NCBI RefSeq assembly: GCF_000283155.1
Contig: NW_004454178.1
Location: forward strand, 3,744,960 to 3,808,959
DNA length: 64,000 nucleotides
Direction of reading: 5' to 3'
Origin: Ceratotherium simum simum
Lineage: Eukaryota > Chordata > Mammalia > Perissodactyla > Rhinocerotidae
Shown here: positions 12,421-24,990 of the stretch, in pieces
How positions within the stretch are numbered: the first letter of the stretch is position 1
Layout of the letters: every line of letters begins with the position of its first letter
Notes under the pieces: generated by a model
Database searches by the model: none
Told to the model about the DNA's origin: nothing
What the model saw: the letters and a program-made list of their open reading frames with translations, nothing else
Program-made: the position numbers and the translations under genes

Positions 12421-12799
12421 TACTGCTATTGCAAAATACAGAGTCAATTTTGTATTCAATCACATCATAGAATTTCGGGACTATGAGAGACTGCAGAGAT
12501 GAAATTTTGTGATATTTCTGCCATTGAGAAGTAAAGTTAACCTAATTCAAAAAATAGCTCAGGGCAAAATACATAAATGACCTTCTTATTTGTTACTTTA
12601 AAAAAGCTAACTAGAATAAATTTATATCACCATTATGAAACAATCATTTGGAATTAATGACGAGTTAACTAAACATTGCAATATAGCTACGTGGAGGAAG
12701 GAAGAAGAGTACATGTAGTTAAAATTTAAGAACATGATAATCTTCAGCGCGTTTCACCATACCTGGCTGACAACGTTGTAGTGTTATATAGTTGAAAGA

Positions 12800-12995
12800 A
12801 CATTGAACGTGGAATCAAAAGATGTAGCTAGGATCAAGCCCCTGCTCCATTATTTATTAGGTTTGTAACTTTGCGCAAGTAATCACCATCTCTAAATTTC
12901 AGCTGCTTTATCTTTAAAATGGGGATGATGACTTAGCTTATCTCACAGGATGATTCTAAGAATCAAAGTGTATTCAAAAGACTTTTATACATTGA
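12800..12995 (-). repeat. MIR SINE
   Basis: The + strand shows 'tcaagcccctgctccatt', 'tttgtaactttgcgcaagta', 'tttatctttaaaatggggat' and 'acaggatgattctaagaatc', which is MIR on the minus strand with several changes. Confidence 0.75.
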
Positions 12996-14204
12996 AATGT
13001 GCAGTATCCATGTGTAAGGAAAATAATAAAAATCTCGGCAAACACAAAAGGTGGAAACCTCAGACTCTGCATTCTGTAAGGTGTTCTTTAAGTTTTTTTT
13101 CCTTGGGATATTTACTCATTGCTTATTCTGAAGCATCAGCAGCCTTTCTGAAACCGCACAGGACTAACACAACACAGTGCCACAGCCGGCTGTAGATTCA
13201 ACCAGAGCCTTTTGATGATGATGATCTTTGAAGGTTTCCCGTCTACAGAGCTGCTCTCACTTTGCTCACTGTAGTTGATAGAATCAAGCTACAGGCTTCG
13301 TATCTGATAGTCGGTTTCAGCCAAGGTTGGAAATCACTCAATCAAGAAACCACTCAATCACTCTGCTTGGAAAACAAATGGATTAGGGATGAAAAACCAA
13401 GATGACTCAGACCAGATTCTGAAAGTGTTTTTAATGGGCCATTGATTTAGCCTCTACTGAATATTTACTAAAAATAAAAAATAATATTGGCAATATTCTT
13501 TGTAGAGTTTCTTCCAGACAACTGTGACATCTGAGGAATACTTGCAACATTGCATATAAAAATTCTATAAATAATAGCATCTTCCTTGTCTATGATTATT
13601 TTTCTCATTCCAAGAGGCCTTGAATGAAATGAGCTATTTTTCCAGGAATGTCAGAAAGCTCTAGAAATTAGTAAATTGGGCACCACTACTCACTAATCTA
13701 TTATTGCAATTTTTAGTTAGTATGAAAGTCCAGATTTCCTTTCCCCTATAGAAACTACAGTTTAAATGCTGATTAGAGTCTTAGATTGGCCCAAATTTCA
13801 CAGCAAACTCAATGTGAAGCAAAATAGGAAGGGACTTCTCAGAAAGCTAAGGTAATCATTGACTGCATTGACAGTAGAGCCCAACAAACCAGGAGCAAGA
13901 GGGCTATGTACCAATTCTGGGGGCCATGTTTAAGGAGGAATGTCCAGAAAAGACCAGAGAATCATATAGAAACCGCAAGTTTTCTGTCTGTTTCATAGTC
14001 AAGCATTTAAAAGGAGTAGCGTACATTGATTAGCTACCTTCCTATTCATTGAAAAATATATCATGTAATATTTGATAATACAAAAGGAGATAAACAGTTT
14101 GGAAATATCACAAATTAGAATATACAGCTAGAACTACAATTATTTGGTTTCAGGGAATTAAGATGCCCAACTTTTCAAGGAAACGTTAAACAGTTTTCTG
14201 AAGT
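12996..14204. other. No recognised feature; small GAT microsatellite
   Basis: A short (gat)n run lies at 13213-13226. The rest looks unique and AT-rich, with no exon or repeat that I can name. Confidence 0.45.
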
Positions 14205-14818
14205 TATTGAACCAATTTATCATGCCACCAGCAGTATATAAGTTTTTGCAAAGTTCTTTATCCTTCCCAATACTTGATATAGTCAGATTTCTTGATTTTT
14301 GTCAATCTAATGAGTATAAAATTATATGTGATTATGCTCTTAACATGCACTTGCCTGGTTATTAAAGAGATTGAGTACCTTTTTTTCATTTATTCTTCAT
14401 TTTGTTTCATGTCCGTTTATATCATTTGTCTATTTTTCTATTACGTTGTGTGTTTTTCTCATTGATTTATAAAGATTTTTAAAATACATATATATTGGAA
14501 ACTAATCCTTTGTTAGTTAAATGTGTTGCAAATTTTATCTCCACTTTACTGCCTGTCTTTTTACTTTATTTATGTACCCTTTGAAGAACAGAAACTCTTC
14601 GATCCAACGTAGTTAAATTTATCAGTCTTTTCTCCTATGTTAGTATTTTTTACTTCTTAAGAAGTCTTTCCTTACTGAGAAGGCATGAGAAATTCTCCTA
14701 CTTTTTTTTCTAAAAGTTTTAAATATTTCACATTTAAGCCCTTAATCTACCTGGAATTGATTTCTGAGCATGATGTGGTCCTCCAAGAACTTTTCAATCC
14801 ATGTGTTTTTAACTATGC
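14205..14818 (-). repeat. L1 LINE fragment (antisense, ORF2 3' region)
   Basis: The + strand reads the reverse complement of an old L1: 'gattattaaagagattgagta'-like, 'tttgtctatttttctatta', 'actaatcctttgttagttaa', 'tgtgttgcaaattttatctc', 'taaatttatcagtctttt', 'aatctacctggaattgattt'. It is heavily diverged and truncated at both ends. Confidence 0.85.
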
Positions 14819-14825
14819 TGCAGTC

Positions 14826-15925
14826 TTCCCCCAAAATCGCTCTGATTCAGGTCACCACTGGCCTTCACATTATCAAATCCAATGGGCAATTTCCTGCCTC
14901 TGATTCTTTTCCCATTTTTTGGTAGCATTTAAGAATCTCAAAAACCCCTTCCTTCTTAAAACTCTGTCTTTCATTTCATCTGTGACATTACTCTTCCCTG
15001 ACTTTCCTTCCACCTCTTGATCTGATCTTTTTTGATGTTCATAGTTTTCTCCATTTGCATCCTAAATGGCGGTGTGACCCAGGGCTCCATCTTCAACCAC
15101 TCCCCTTCTCATCTATTTGGTTTTTCCTAGTGTCCTCCCCATGCCCATTGTTTAAATAAACACATATATTCCAGTGACTCACACATGCATTAAATTCAGC
15201 TCAGGCTTCTATCCATAATGCTAGGTCCCTTGAGCCAAATGCCTAATGGACATTGCTGTTGGGCTATCCCAACGGCATCTCGAAATAAACATCTTTAAAA
15301 GAGAACCTTTTTTCCATCCCTCCACCTTCCAAAATTTGCTCCTCTGGCTTCATTACCTAACACAGAGATTGATATACCACCATCTACCTGGTCAACAAAT
15401 GAGAAAGAGAAAGCCATCCTATACTCTTTCCTTGCCATCACTCTCCTTCATCCTTTGCATCTAATCAGTTACCTAGTCCTATGGATTCTTTCACCTAAAT
15501 CTCTCTCACATGTAGACTCCTCTCCATTCTCTTTGCTGCTGCCTTAGCTCAAGGACCCATCACTTTTTACTTGGATTTTTGCAGTAGCCTTTTAAGTTGT
15601 CTTCCTGGAGCCAGGCTGGTCCTCCAGAATCCATCATCTGCACCTGTCAGAGTGATCTCTGTAAAATGCAAATCTGATCATGAGTCAGGAAGGAAAAGTC
15701 CTATCCTTGGATGTGCAATATTCCTACACCCCTCAACCCTCACACTGCTCCAGCGCATGCTTCCTGGCACAAGACTCCACACAGAGATGGCCATCAATCC
15801 TCCTGCAGTTACCCTCATGGGCACTTCTGCTGAGCTGCCACCCTTGGATTAAGGGGATGCTCTGCCTACTAGTCCTCACTTTTGCCAGTCCCTGGCCCGC
15901 TCAGCTGCTACTACAGTAAAGATCC
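14826..15925 (+). repeat. L2 LINE, long 3' fragment
   Basis: An ordered series of L2 segments is visible: 'caggtcaccactggccttca', 'ccaaatccaatgggcaattt'-like, 'gtgtgacccagggctccatc', 'tcaactcaggcttctatcca'-like, the isoschizomer-rich 'tgcagtagccttttaagttg' and 'agagtgatctctgtaaaatg'. The fragment spans the end of the reverse-transcriptase ORF and the 3' UTR. Short frames inside it are chance. Confidence 0.82.
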
Positions 15926-16554
15926 TCACCTCAGCCTCTTCTCCCTTTATCTAAATCACCACTCATAGGCTCCCTTCTTAGCCCTCTGACTCTGATCTCT
16001 GAATTTCCCTTTCCACAACTAAAAGACTCTATAAATTCTAAATTCTTTACCAAGTGTTCTCTATAGCTCTTGATTTGAGATAAAATATGACTCTTACCTG
16101 AAGATATATCATCAACCATTTCAAGTCTTACCCAATACCTACTATAGGATCTGCAGAAGGTTCACGTCATCCTTGCTCCTTACTACCACTTCCGGGCTGC
16201 GACTGCTCCACTTTTGTATAAAATACTGTGCTCCTTTGAGATGTGTGTCATTCTGCTGTGTGAACCTGTATTCCTCTCTGTGGCTTTATCTACAGATTTT
16301 CTGATCCTCCCATTCACTGAGAATTTTAACATCTGGCATAGTCTTCTCTCCCTCACAAGTCCTTTCATCATTATGGGTGTCATCAACATTCACATAGACA
16401 ACACATTCAAACCTTGACTGCTCATTTCTTGGCTTAATCCCTACTAACCTTCTACTTAACTCCACTACTCTTCTCACTCTGTATATCCTCCCTCTGAGCA
16501 ATCTTGTACTCTCACATAGTTGTAAGTACTTTCTAAATTAAGATTCCTATTAAA
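15926..16554. other. Unassigned, probably decayed repeat sequence
   Basis: Pyrimidine-rich sequence between two L2 fragments. Some of it may be L2 too diverged to recognise. Overlapping frames on both strands at 16183-16501 have no recognisable content. Confidence 0.4.
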
Positions 16555-17060
16555 ATCTCCAGCCAAACTCATACCTTGAGCTCCAGAAGTGTATATCTAA
16601 CTCTTATGGGACATCTCCATTTGGATGTCTTCTAAACACCTTGAATTCAAAACTGAATTCATTATATGCATCTGTCTTCAAGCCTCCTTCTCTTCCTCCA
16701 TTAGACTATATCTCAGAAAATGGCACCACTATCTACCCAGTTGCCAAAGGAGTCATTATTTCCCCCTACTTGCTCACTTTCCAAATTAAAACAATCATTA
16801 TGTCACCACCTCCTAAATATATTTCAAATCTCTTTCCTTCCTTTCATCCTCAGGCCGTCATCCTAAATCAGACCATTGTACTTTTTTGCCTGCTATAGTA
16901 ACAGGCTTCTGATGTGCTCCCCTGTCTCTAGTCTGTCTTTGTTTTAACATAGTTTCACATGACATGGTAACTAGAATCATTTTCCAAAAATGCAAATCTG
17001 TTCCTGTTTCCTGTTACAATCCCTTGGTAACCTTAGCACTTCTTCCCTGATATGAAATGG
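16555..17060 (+). repeat. L2 LINE fragment
   Basis: Carries 'cataccttgagctccagaag', 'gacatctccatttggatgtc', 'aaaactgaattcatta', 'tcagaaaatggcaccactat' and 'ctacccagttgccaaaggag', an ordered L2 segment. It overlaps in consensus position with 14826-15925, so this is a second L2 copy, not a continuation. Confidence 0.85.
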
Positions 17061-17865
17061 AGTGGGGGTGGTGGGGTGTCCTGTTCATGCTCCCAAAGGC
17101 TCTTATTTTTCTGGGTCAAGCACACAAAGGGGATCTGGATGCCCATATAAAACTACCCTTTACTTCAGGCTAAAGTTGAAGTTACTCAAAAGCATTAGAG
17201 GGTCTATGAGGGAGGTGTGGAAATCCAGGAGCAGCCATTCCGCCCTATTCTACTGACCTCCCTTCCATCCCATAGCCAGCCTCGGAAACTTAGCTCTTTT
17301 AAACTTCCTGTCTTCTTTCCCCTTCAGAAGTATTTTTTACATCCATTTCTCCTCATTCTCAGGGTTATACTTCTTCTTGTGCAAGTTGTCAGTCAGTTCT
17401 GTTGACTTTCCTGCTAGATGGGGATGGAGAAGAGATACAGGGAAAGAAAACCTCATAGTGGCCAGCTCTCCTCAGTGGTCAGCTCTCCTTGAGTGGTATC
17501 TGCAAGATAATCAGAATGTTTTACATTGCAGTAGAGTTTTATCGTCTTTCGTTATGTTAAAACAACATAACATGTCGTCTCTTTCCTTGGTCCTAGTTGG
17601 AATATGCTTGACTACAGAAAGAGAAACAGAAAAATATTTTAATGTCGCCATATTTTTATAGTTTATCATCGCCTTTAGTATAATTATTAATGTCTAGTTA
17701 TTCTGTCTCATCTTTTCCCATGCTCCTGCTGACAATTGATGCTTATAGCAGACGTTGTTTCCCCTTCCATATCTGGTCAACACTCACCATTTCTGTATGT
17801 ACTGACATCATTTTGCAAGGTACCTGTGACTGCCTGATTACTTTCTCTAATCACAAGAGTAGGCA
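17061..17865. other. No recognised feature
   Basis: Mixed sequence leading into the LTR-rich block. Three overlapping short frames (17062-17661) show no domain. The 5' edge of the following LTR may lie in here. Confidence 0.4.
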
Positions 17866-18217
17866 TGGCCAGCGTGTAGGGCAGGCCAGAAGTGCTGAGG
17901 AGTTAACATACTCTGGAGTAGCCCTGGACCAACTATGAATGGGAATTTGTGTATACATGCCCGTTTCGCCACCTCTTGAGTGGAACAATTTTGAAGAATG
18001 TTCTACACCATCTTTGAGAGGTCTCCAGTGGACTTAAGCCCCAGTGATCCTAAGAGGTAATCTGGTCCTTAACATACCCTGTATTGGCTTTGCTATCTTC
18101 TCAGCCTCTCTTCCTCCCTTACCCACAAAAGCTTTTTCAGACAACTTCTCAAATAAACTACTTGCACTCAGATGCTTTATCTCAAGATCTGCTTTTGAGA
18201 GAACCCAACTTAAGACA
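17866..18217 (+). repeat. ERVL-type LTR, copy A (3' part)
   Basis: Ends in an ERVL-like tail: an 'aaataaactacttgcactca' polyadenylation-signal region followed by 'ctcaagatctgcttttgaga' and 'taagaca'. It aligns along its length with 22872-23194 (for example gtgctgaggagttaac against atgctggggagttaac). Directly downstream, 'ttagtaccagaaatagg' at 18219-18235 resembles the leucine-tRNA primer binding site of ERVL/MaLR elements, so this would be the 5' LTR. The upstream edge is uncertain. Confidence 0.7.
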
Positions 18218-18237
18218 ATTAGTACCAGAAATAGGCC

Positions 18238-20428
18238 TATAAAGCAAACTTTCAAGACTGGATTTTGGGATTGGATCATTAACCAGTCAGATGGCAACAG
18301 GAACCCCATTGCTGATGACAAGCAGACTGGTGGTAACCCCTAATATTCTAGCATCACTATTACTAATTCTTAGATCTCATCTCCCATGAACTGGGATCAG
18401 GGAGAGGTAAGAAGGAAACCATGATGATCTTAAGGACTGTGAAACAGGTCAGTTACTGTTAACAGCCATAGAAGCCCTGAAGGAAGAAAATGACACTCTC
18501 AGATCAATCAACTATGAAAAGAGCTCAGGGTTAAAGTCAGAATGCCTTCATGGAAGCATTTAAAAATATTTTTATCTTCCATTTCCAGAGGCAGACATTG
18601 CTTTAAATCAGGCCCAAACTTGGCTTTCAGGGGTGAAAGAAAGAGTTATGAAGGTGACTGAATTCAAAGCTTCCAGAAATCTCCTATGCTAATGTCGGGG
18701 AAGGAAGAAGATCCTATGACATAGGATTCAGACATTTGAGTGAATATACTTGAGAAATTTGAAATTCCAGACTTCTCTGGACAGGCAAAAGTGGCTCTCT
18801 CCTCCTGTTAGAGGTGGGCAGGCTCCTATTGCCTGAAGTCCAGGAAAAACACAACTATGCCCTAAGGCAAATGACTAGCAAGAGAATGTTTGATCTCCTT
18901 AAGATCTATACATGTCTCACCTCATTGCTTCTGGACCAGCAGTTAGGGTCACATCTCAGCATCATCTGCGTGGGGATGGGAGGACCTGGCTCAAGTTCCT
19001 ACCAGGAGAGGATGCCTAGGGATAGATAATGAGGGTGATGGATGGGAATCGGGGGCAGGAATACAAGCTGCATCATGGAGTTTACTGATATAGGAGACCT
19101 CTTCTGTGTCTCTAGTGTAATATCCTGATAAGGATGCCTGGATGTGGTAACACTATACTGCAATGTCTACTTGAAGCTTAGAAACAACAATGGCCTATAG
19201 GACATGAGGTAGAGATGCCAAAACAGCCTTGATAAAGCACTGAGGAAAGAGTGAAAGGTCTTAGAGATGTATAGATGCTAAGATGAATTTATTACATAAG
19301 ATGAGAAAGCCCAGTGGTTTTCTATGTTCCCCCTGGAGGGTAGGAGTAGGGCAGAAGAAGCTCTCTTTACTAAAACAATAGTGAATAAGAAACGCACTAG
19401 TGAGCAGGCTACCAGCATTACTGGAAAGCTCAGTGGTGGCTGTTTCATAGCTCTGGGTTGATGGAAGGAGATGTTGCTATGGAACTGGGCTACTGAGTGT
19501 CAGTGGCGATGTTAGGATTCTGTAGCAGCAGAGGCCAGATGGTGATAGTTACAGTTAATAGCAATAAGGCCAAAATGACAACCACGGGGCTTGACCTGAA
19601 GGTATTTGGCTAAAAGATTATTGGTCTTCCTAGTGAAGATACAGATGGTCAGCTTATGAGTGTGTAATTTAACCACTACAACAACAAAAAAGATCAAGAA
19701 CAGGTAAGGAAAAAGCTAATATCAGTTACTGCAATGGAAAACCATAATCCCTCACCAAATTTCCATATTCGAGTTAGTTTTCAGACCCAGGGCTCCGTAA
19801 GTAAAAGACAGGAAGGTTGCCTTAAGGAAGGTCCCCAGAATGTCACACCATGTGACATACACAATAGCCTTTCCCCAAATCCTTTCTCACAGTGACCTAA
19901 GACCATTTACCAAAGTCCCATTACCAAATGGGAAAAAGGAAATATTCAAATCTTCTGAGAATTATTGAATACAAGGTCTGAGCAGACACTGATATGAGGA
20001 GACCCAACATGCCATCATGGACTCCTGTTAAACTGGAAGCATATAGAAGTCAGGTGATAAATCGAGTCCTGGTCAAACTCCACCTTACTGTGAGTCCATT
20101 GATCCATTGGTCATTTATTTGAATCTTACGTGCATAATTTTGTTGGATATATTTTGTTGCTGGCAGAACCTCCACAATGGTTCCCTGACATATGGAGTTA
20201 GAGCCATTATTGTAAAAAGGGATGAGTGAAAACCCCTGAAACTATCCACCCCCCAGGCCAAGATAGTAAATTAAAAGTATTATTACATTCTGGGTAGAAT
20301 GGCAAAGAATTGTGTCACCCTCAAAGATTAAATAATGCAAGGATGGTGGTTCTCACTCATCCCCCATTTAATTCACTGGTATGACCCTGCAAAACCAGAT
20401 GGATCGAGGTGTGTCTAAAGGTGAAAGA
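18238..20428 (+). mobile_element. Decayed ERVL/MaLR-like interior
   Basis: Lies between LTR copy A and a second LTR family. The sequence is moderately purine-rich, as in gag-region remnants of this class, but every frame is broken and the longest open stretch is about 70 codons. No protease, reverse-transcriptase or integrase motif could be read. Assignment rests on position between the LTRs. Nothing here could be functional. Confidence 0.45.
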
Positions 20429-21259
20429 CTGTGAGATAATAGAAAATATATATATTGGTCTCTGCCTCCAGTTCCTGGCACAGAGCTCCTAAAACCCCTG
20501 TCATTTCCTGAGTGATAAGAGCACACGGAGCATCTTTTGTTCCAATGCTTGGTATTTGACCCTGATTTCTGCCACAGAGCTCCTAAACCCCTTGGAATTT
20601 CCTCGGTGATAGCAGTGTCTTTTGTTCTAATGAGGTGATGCTTAGTGGGCTCCTGGATGGGGGCTGGTCACCAGAAAGACCAAGCCGTGATTAGAAGCTT
20701 GGAATTTTCAGCCTCACTCCACATTCTCTAGAGCAGGGAGAGCTGGAAATGAAGTTAATGATTCATCACGCCTGTATTATGAAGCCTTCATAAAAGTCAC
20801 CACAGTACAGTGTTCGGAGAGCTTTCAGGTTTGTGAAGTGCTGAGAGAGTGGTGCACTCAGAGAGGGCATGGAAGCTCTGTATCTCTTCCCACATACTTT
20901 GTCCTATGTGTTTTTTCCATCTGGATATTCATCTCTACTCTTTATCATATTCTTTTAGAATAAACTGGTAAGCAGTAAGCAAACTATTCTCCTGAGTTCT
21001 GCGAGCCGCTCTAGCAAATTCATCAAACCCGAGGAAGGGGTCGTGGAAACCTCCAATGTATAGCTGATTGGTCAGAAGCATAGGTAACAACCAGGACTTG
21101 CTATTGGCATCTGAAGGAGGGGGAAGACTTGTGGAACTGATCCCTTAACCTGTGTGATCTGACACTGTCTCTAGGTAGGTAGTGGCAGAATTTAGTTAAA
21201 TTTAGGACACCCAGCTAGTGTCACAGAATTGCTTTGTGTGGGAAAAACCCCCACAAATC
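20429..21259 (+). repeat. Second ERVL-class LTR (different family), with internal 94-bp duplication
   Basis: Recognisable as a dispersed mammalian LTR from 'tggtctctgcctccagttcc', 'tcctggatgggggctggtca', 'agacaccaagccgtgattag'-like, 'ttcataaaagtcaccac' and 'ccacaaatctggtgtcagaa' at the end. I believe it is of MER21 type but am not certain. 'tctggtgtcagaagtgtt' at 21259-21276 looks like a leucine-tRNA primer binding site. The segment starting cacagagctcctaaa occurs twice, at 20479 and 20573. Confidence 0.7.
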
Positions 21260-21277
21260 TGGTGTCAGAAGTGTTGT

Positions 21278-22871
21278 GTGGTAATAGCCTGAGAGTAAAG
21301 GAGAAACTCAGAAATACTGTGGGTTTCTACAGAAAGACCCAACTGCACATGCTTTGCTAGATGTGGTATCTTAACTAGAACAGATCAACACAGGCTCTAG
21401 AACTTGATATTCATCTAGAGTTTACATTCTTTTCAATCCCCATCAAAAAAGGAGGATCAACAGCAGCTTGCTTTTACTTGGAGAGGACAATAGTATGTAT
21501 TTATAGTCTTGCCCCAAGCCCAAGTTAACTGACTTGCTCTCTATCATAATATAGTCCAAAGGAGCCTGGATAATCTTGACATTTTCACAAACATCACACT
21601 GACCTATTATTTTGACAGATCTGAAGAGTGGGAAGTGACATCTACATGTGCCACTGGTAAGATATATGTGCACCAGGGGGTGACAGATAAACCCTAAAAG
21701 GATTCAAGATCCTGCCATATTGGTGAGGTTTTCAGAGGTTCATTGTCTGGAGGTAATCGTGGATATCTCCTCAAAGTTAAAGGACACGTTCACACATGTT
21801 GTCCCTTCTACTGCTATATATTAGGTATAGCATATGCCATGTTTGGAACTACTGCTCATACACATTTATAGGGTAATATGGATGGCTTCCAAATTTGATT
21901 AGAGGACAGAGAAAGAGAGGGCTCTGCAGCAGATTAAGGCTGCAGTACAAGCAGACCTTCTACTTGGCCATTTGACCCAACAGATTCTATTTTGCTAGAG
22001 ATACCTGAAGTAGTTAAAAGAGTTCCATGTGGAATCTAAGATTTTTTGAGCAATGCCATTTGATATGCAGCAGAGAATGTGTAAAAAGGCAGCTTGTGTC
22101 ATGCCACCAGTAGAGACTAATGCATGGGCCCTAGTAGAGCCTAAATGTAAGACCATGGGAAATCAAGTGACAATGCAATTGAAAATGTCCATCATGAATT
22201 GGTTATCTTCAGACCCCCTACGTGATAAACACAGTAGACATCCATAGTACAGGGGAAATGGGAATTGGATCCTATAAGGCCCAGATGGTACAAATTAACG
22301 TAAAAAAGTAGCTCAGATCTACCCTTCTCCTTCGGTTCACACATATGGCCCCATTAGGCATTCCTTAAGACCTGATAGGTCAGCTCTATATGTTAAGGTG
22401 AGTCACAGATTTATGGCTGATGCACTACAGCTCAACTCAGGGATGGCCCCAAAACACTACGGCAAAGGCAAATTGAACAGTACACCCTATCATCAGCTTC
22501 ACGTGGAGGGAGAACCAAAAGCTCAGACCACTCGGGGATGAAGGGAGGAAGTTCTGGGTAATCCCACCAATTTAGAACAGCAGAAGTGTTGACCAAGGTC
22601 AGGGGAATCTAGAAGAATTGGGAGAGGACACAAACGATATATTTCAAATTTGGCCGTGGGACCAACTGCAGCAGGGACTATATAGCTTGCCCCACTATGT
22701 CTTCCATTGTAAGTCTTTCTTTCTTTTTAATTGTGACCAATAACCTTGAAGATCCATTGACAGAACAGAGAGGACTCAGTGTGAGACTCTGTACCTAAGC
22801 ATATTCTACTGCAAGCACTCATGGCTCTGCATGAGAGCCTTCTCTTCCTACACAAGTTTGCTGAACCTCCT
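21278..22871 (+). mobile_element. Decayed ERV interior
   Basis: Sequence between the second-family LTR and LTR copy B. It may belong to either element. No frame above about 76 codons and no retroviral motif is readable. A pyrimidine-rich stretch at 22713-22735 lies near the likely start of LTR B. Confidence 0.4.
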
Positions 22872-23194
22872 GGCTAAGCTGGAAATGCTGGGGAGTTAAC
22901 ACCCCTAACAATAGTCCTCAGTCAATTACAGATACAATTTAATGGATGAATAACCTGGCTTCCTCATCCCTCAGGTATCACAGTTCTGAGGGCTGCTCTA
23001 CAGTCTTCCAGAGTCCCACAGTGGGATTGAGCCCCAGTGTTCAAAGAGGTAAGCTGGTCATTATTTCATTCTGCACTGAGTTTCTTACTTTCCCAATCTT
23101 TCTTCTCCACTCTTCTCTGATCGCATTCCAAATAAACCACTTTCGCTCAAATTCTTGTCTCAGGATCTACTTCTGAGGAATCCAACTGAAGACA
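22872..23194 (+). repeat. ERVL-type LTR, copy B
   Basis: Same family and orientation as 17866-18217: shared 'ggagttaaca', 'gagccccagtgttcaaagag' against 'aagccccagtgatcctaaga', 'ccaaataaaccactttcgct', 'tctcaggatctacttctgag' and the 'aagaca' end. It would be the 3' LTR of the block. The two copies are clearly diverged, so the insertion is old. Confidence 0.68.
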
Positions 23195-23214
23195 ATATGA
23201 ACTTTATTTCAGAC

Positions 23215-23578
23215 CCTCAGATAGCCCCTGCTCTGTTTCCTCTTCTGGTATATTCTCCCCACCCTAACAAACTCTACCTCCCAGGTTCTCCTAGCTAAGT
23301 TTTATCTGTCTTTTTAGTCTTAGCGTAAATATTATTCCCTTCAGAAGGGTGACTCTAATTCCAGGACAAATTAGATTGCAGAAATATATGCTCTCATAGC
23401 TTTCCATATGTCCCTTATCATAGTACCAGATTTACTGTTATTGTCTGTCTTTATTTTCCAATTGACTGTTAAGTATTAAGAAGACAGGTATGCTGCCTTT
23501 GTTCACCACAAATCCCAAATATACTAGTACAGGGCTAGTATACACTAGGAACTCAATAAATATTTGTTGAATGAAGTC
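23215..23578 (+). repeat. L2 LINE 3' end
   Basis: Ends in the classic L2 tail: 'aagacaggtatgctgccttt', 'agtacagggctag', then 'aactcaataaatatttgttg' and 'aatgaa'. Confidence 0.88.
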
Positions 23579-23584
23579 ACTTAT

Positions 23585-24115
23585 TAACTTATTACAATGG
23601 CTTCCCTCTATCTCAGTTTAGGAAACAAAGTCTGGTCCTCTCTAATCTCACATCTAGCTATTCCCCTAGATGCACCCTTCACTCTAGGGAATCAAACTGC
23701 CTACAATTCCCCACACACACTGTACTCAGTCATATTGCCAAGCCTTTGCCCATTTGGTTTTCTGCTATTATAGCATCTCCCTCCTCTCCACCCACCATAT
23801 TTCTACCCATCCTTCAAGTCTCAGTTAAAGTGAAACTATCTCTGGAAATCTTTCTCTGCCCCAGTAATCCAGGGCCCAGTAATCTAATGCCCCAGTAATA
23901 CTTAGAGGTCTCAGCTCCCAAAGAACCTTGAGCATAATTCTATCATAATTCTTTAATATAGTATAATCACCTTTAAAGTTATTTCTCTTCCCCTCAAAAC
24001 CTGTAAGCTGCCCAAAAAATTAATCTTTGAGTGTTTCATTTTTATACAGTGCCTAGCACAGTGCATGGGGAAAAATAGGGTGCTTGACAAATATTTTCTG
24101 GCTGAAGACGAATAT
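23585..24115 (+). repeat. L2 LINE 3' end, second copy in tandem
   Basis: A fresh L2 3' region starts just after the previous one ends: 'caatggcttccctctatctc', 'gccaagcctttgcccatttg', 'cccatccttcaagtctcagt', 'aaaacctgtaagctgcccaa', 'cagtgcctagcacagtgcat' and 'gtgcttgacaaatattttct'. Two L2 tails in the same direction a few bases apart implies separate insertions or a local duplication. Confidence 0.87.
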
Positions 24116-24152
24116 GAAGTATTATTAAAGAACTAGGGATGTTTAGCCTGGA

Positions 24153-24990
24153 AAGAAGTCCCTTTTTTTTTATTGAAGGATAGTTGACACAGAATATTGT
24201 ATTAGTTTCAGGTGAACAATGTAGTGATTTGACATTTATTTACATTATAAAATGATCACCCTGATAAGAGTAGTTACCATCTGTCATCACATAAAGTTAT
24301 TACAACATTGTTGACCATATTCCCTATGCTGTGCGTTATAGCCCCATGACTTATTTATTTTATAACTGGAAGTTTGTACCTCTTATCCCTTTCACATATT
24401 TTCCCCTTTCCCCTCATCCTCCTCCCCTCTGGCGACCAGCAATTTATTCTCTGTATCTATGAGTCTGCTTCTGTTTTGTTTGTTCACTTGTTTTTTTGTT
24501 TTGTTTTGTTTTAGTTTAGATTCCACTTGTAAGTGAAATCATACAGTATTCTTCTTTCTCTACCTGGTTTACTTCACTTAGCTTAATACCCTCTAGATCC
24601 ATCCATGTTTTCACAAATGGGAGGATTTCATTCTTTTTTATGGCTGAGTTAATAGTCCATTGTATTACACCACATCTTCTTTATCCATTCATGTACCGAT
24701 GGACACAGGTTGTTTCCATATTTGGCTGTTGAAAATAATGCTGCAATGAACATAGGGGTGCGTATATCTTTTCAAATTAGTGTTTTTGTTTTTTTCTGAT
24801 AGTTACCCAGAAGTGGTATTGCTGGATCATATGGTAGTTGTATTTTTAATTTTTTGAGGAACCTCCATACTGTTTTCCATAGTGGTTGCACTAATTTACA
24901 TGCCCACCAAGAGTGCACGTGTGTTCCCTTTCTCCACATCCTTGCTAACACTTGTTATTTGTTGTCTTTTTGACAATAGCCATTCTGGAA
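24153..24990 (-). repeat. L1 LINE 3' end (antisense)
   Basis: Begins with the T-run of the tail (tttttttttattgaaggata), then shows reverse-complement L1 3' UTR and ORF2 end: 'tctgtatctatgagtctgct', 'ttcacttagcttaatac', 'tgctgcaatgaacatagggg', 'attgctggatcatatggtag', 'gaggaacctccatactgttt', ending near 'gacaatagccattct'. Truncated at its 5' side. Confidence 0.93.

Noticed and set aside
17866..23194. Possible intact endogenous retrovirus
   Set aside because: No open frame above about 80 codons and no protease, polymerase, integrase or envelope motif; only LTRs and decayed interior remain.
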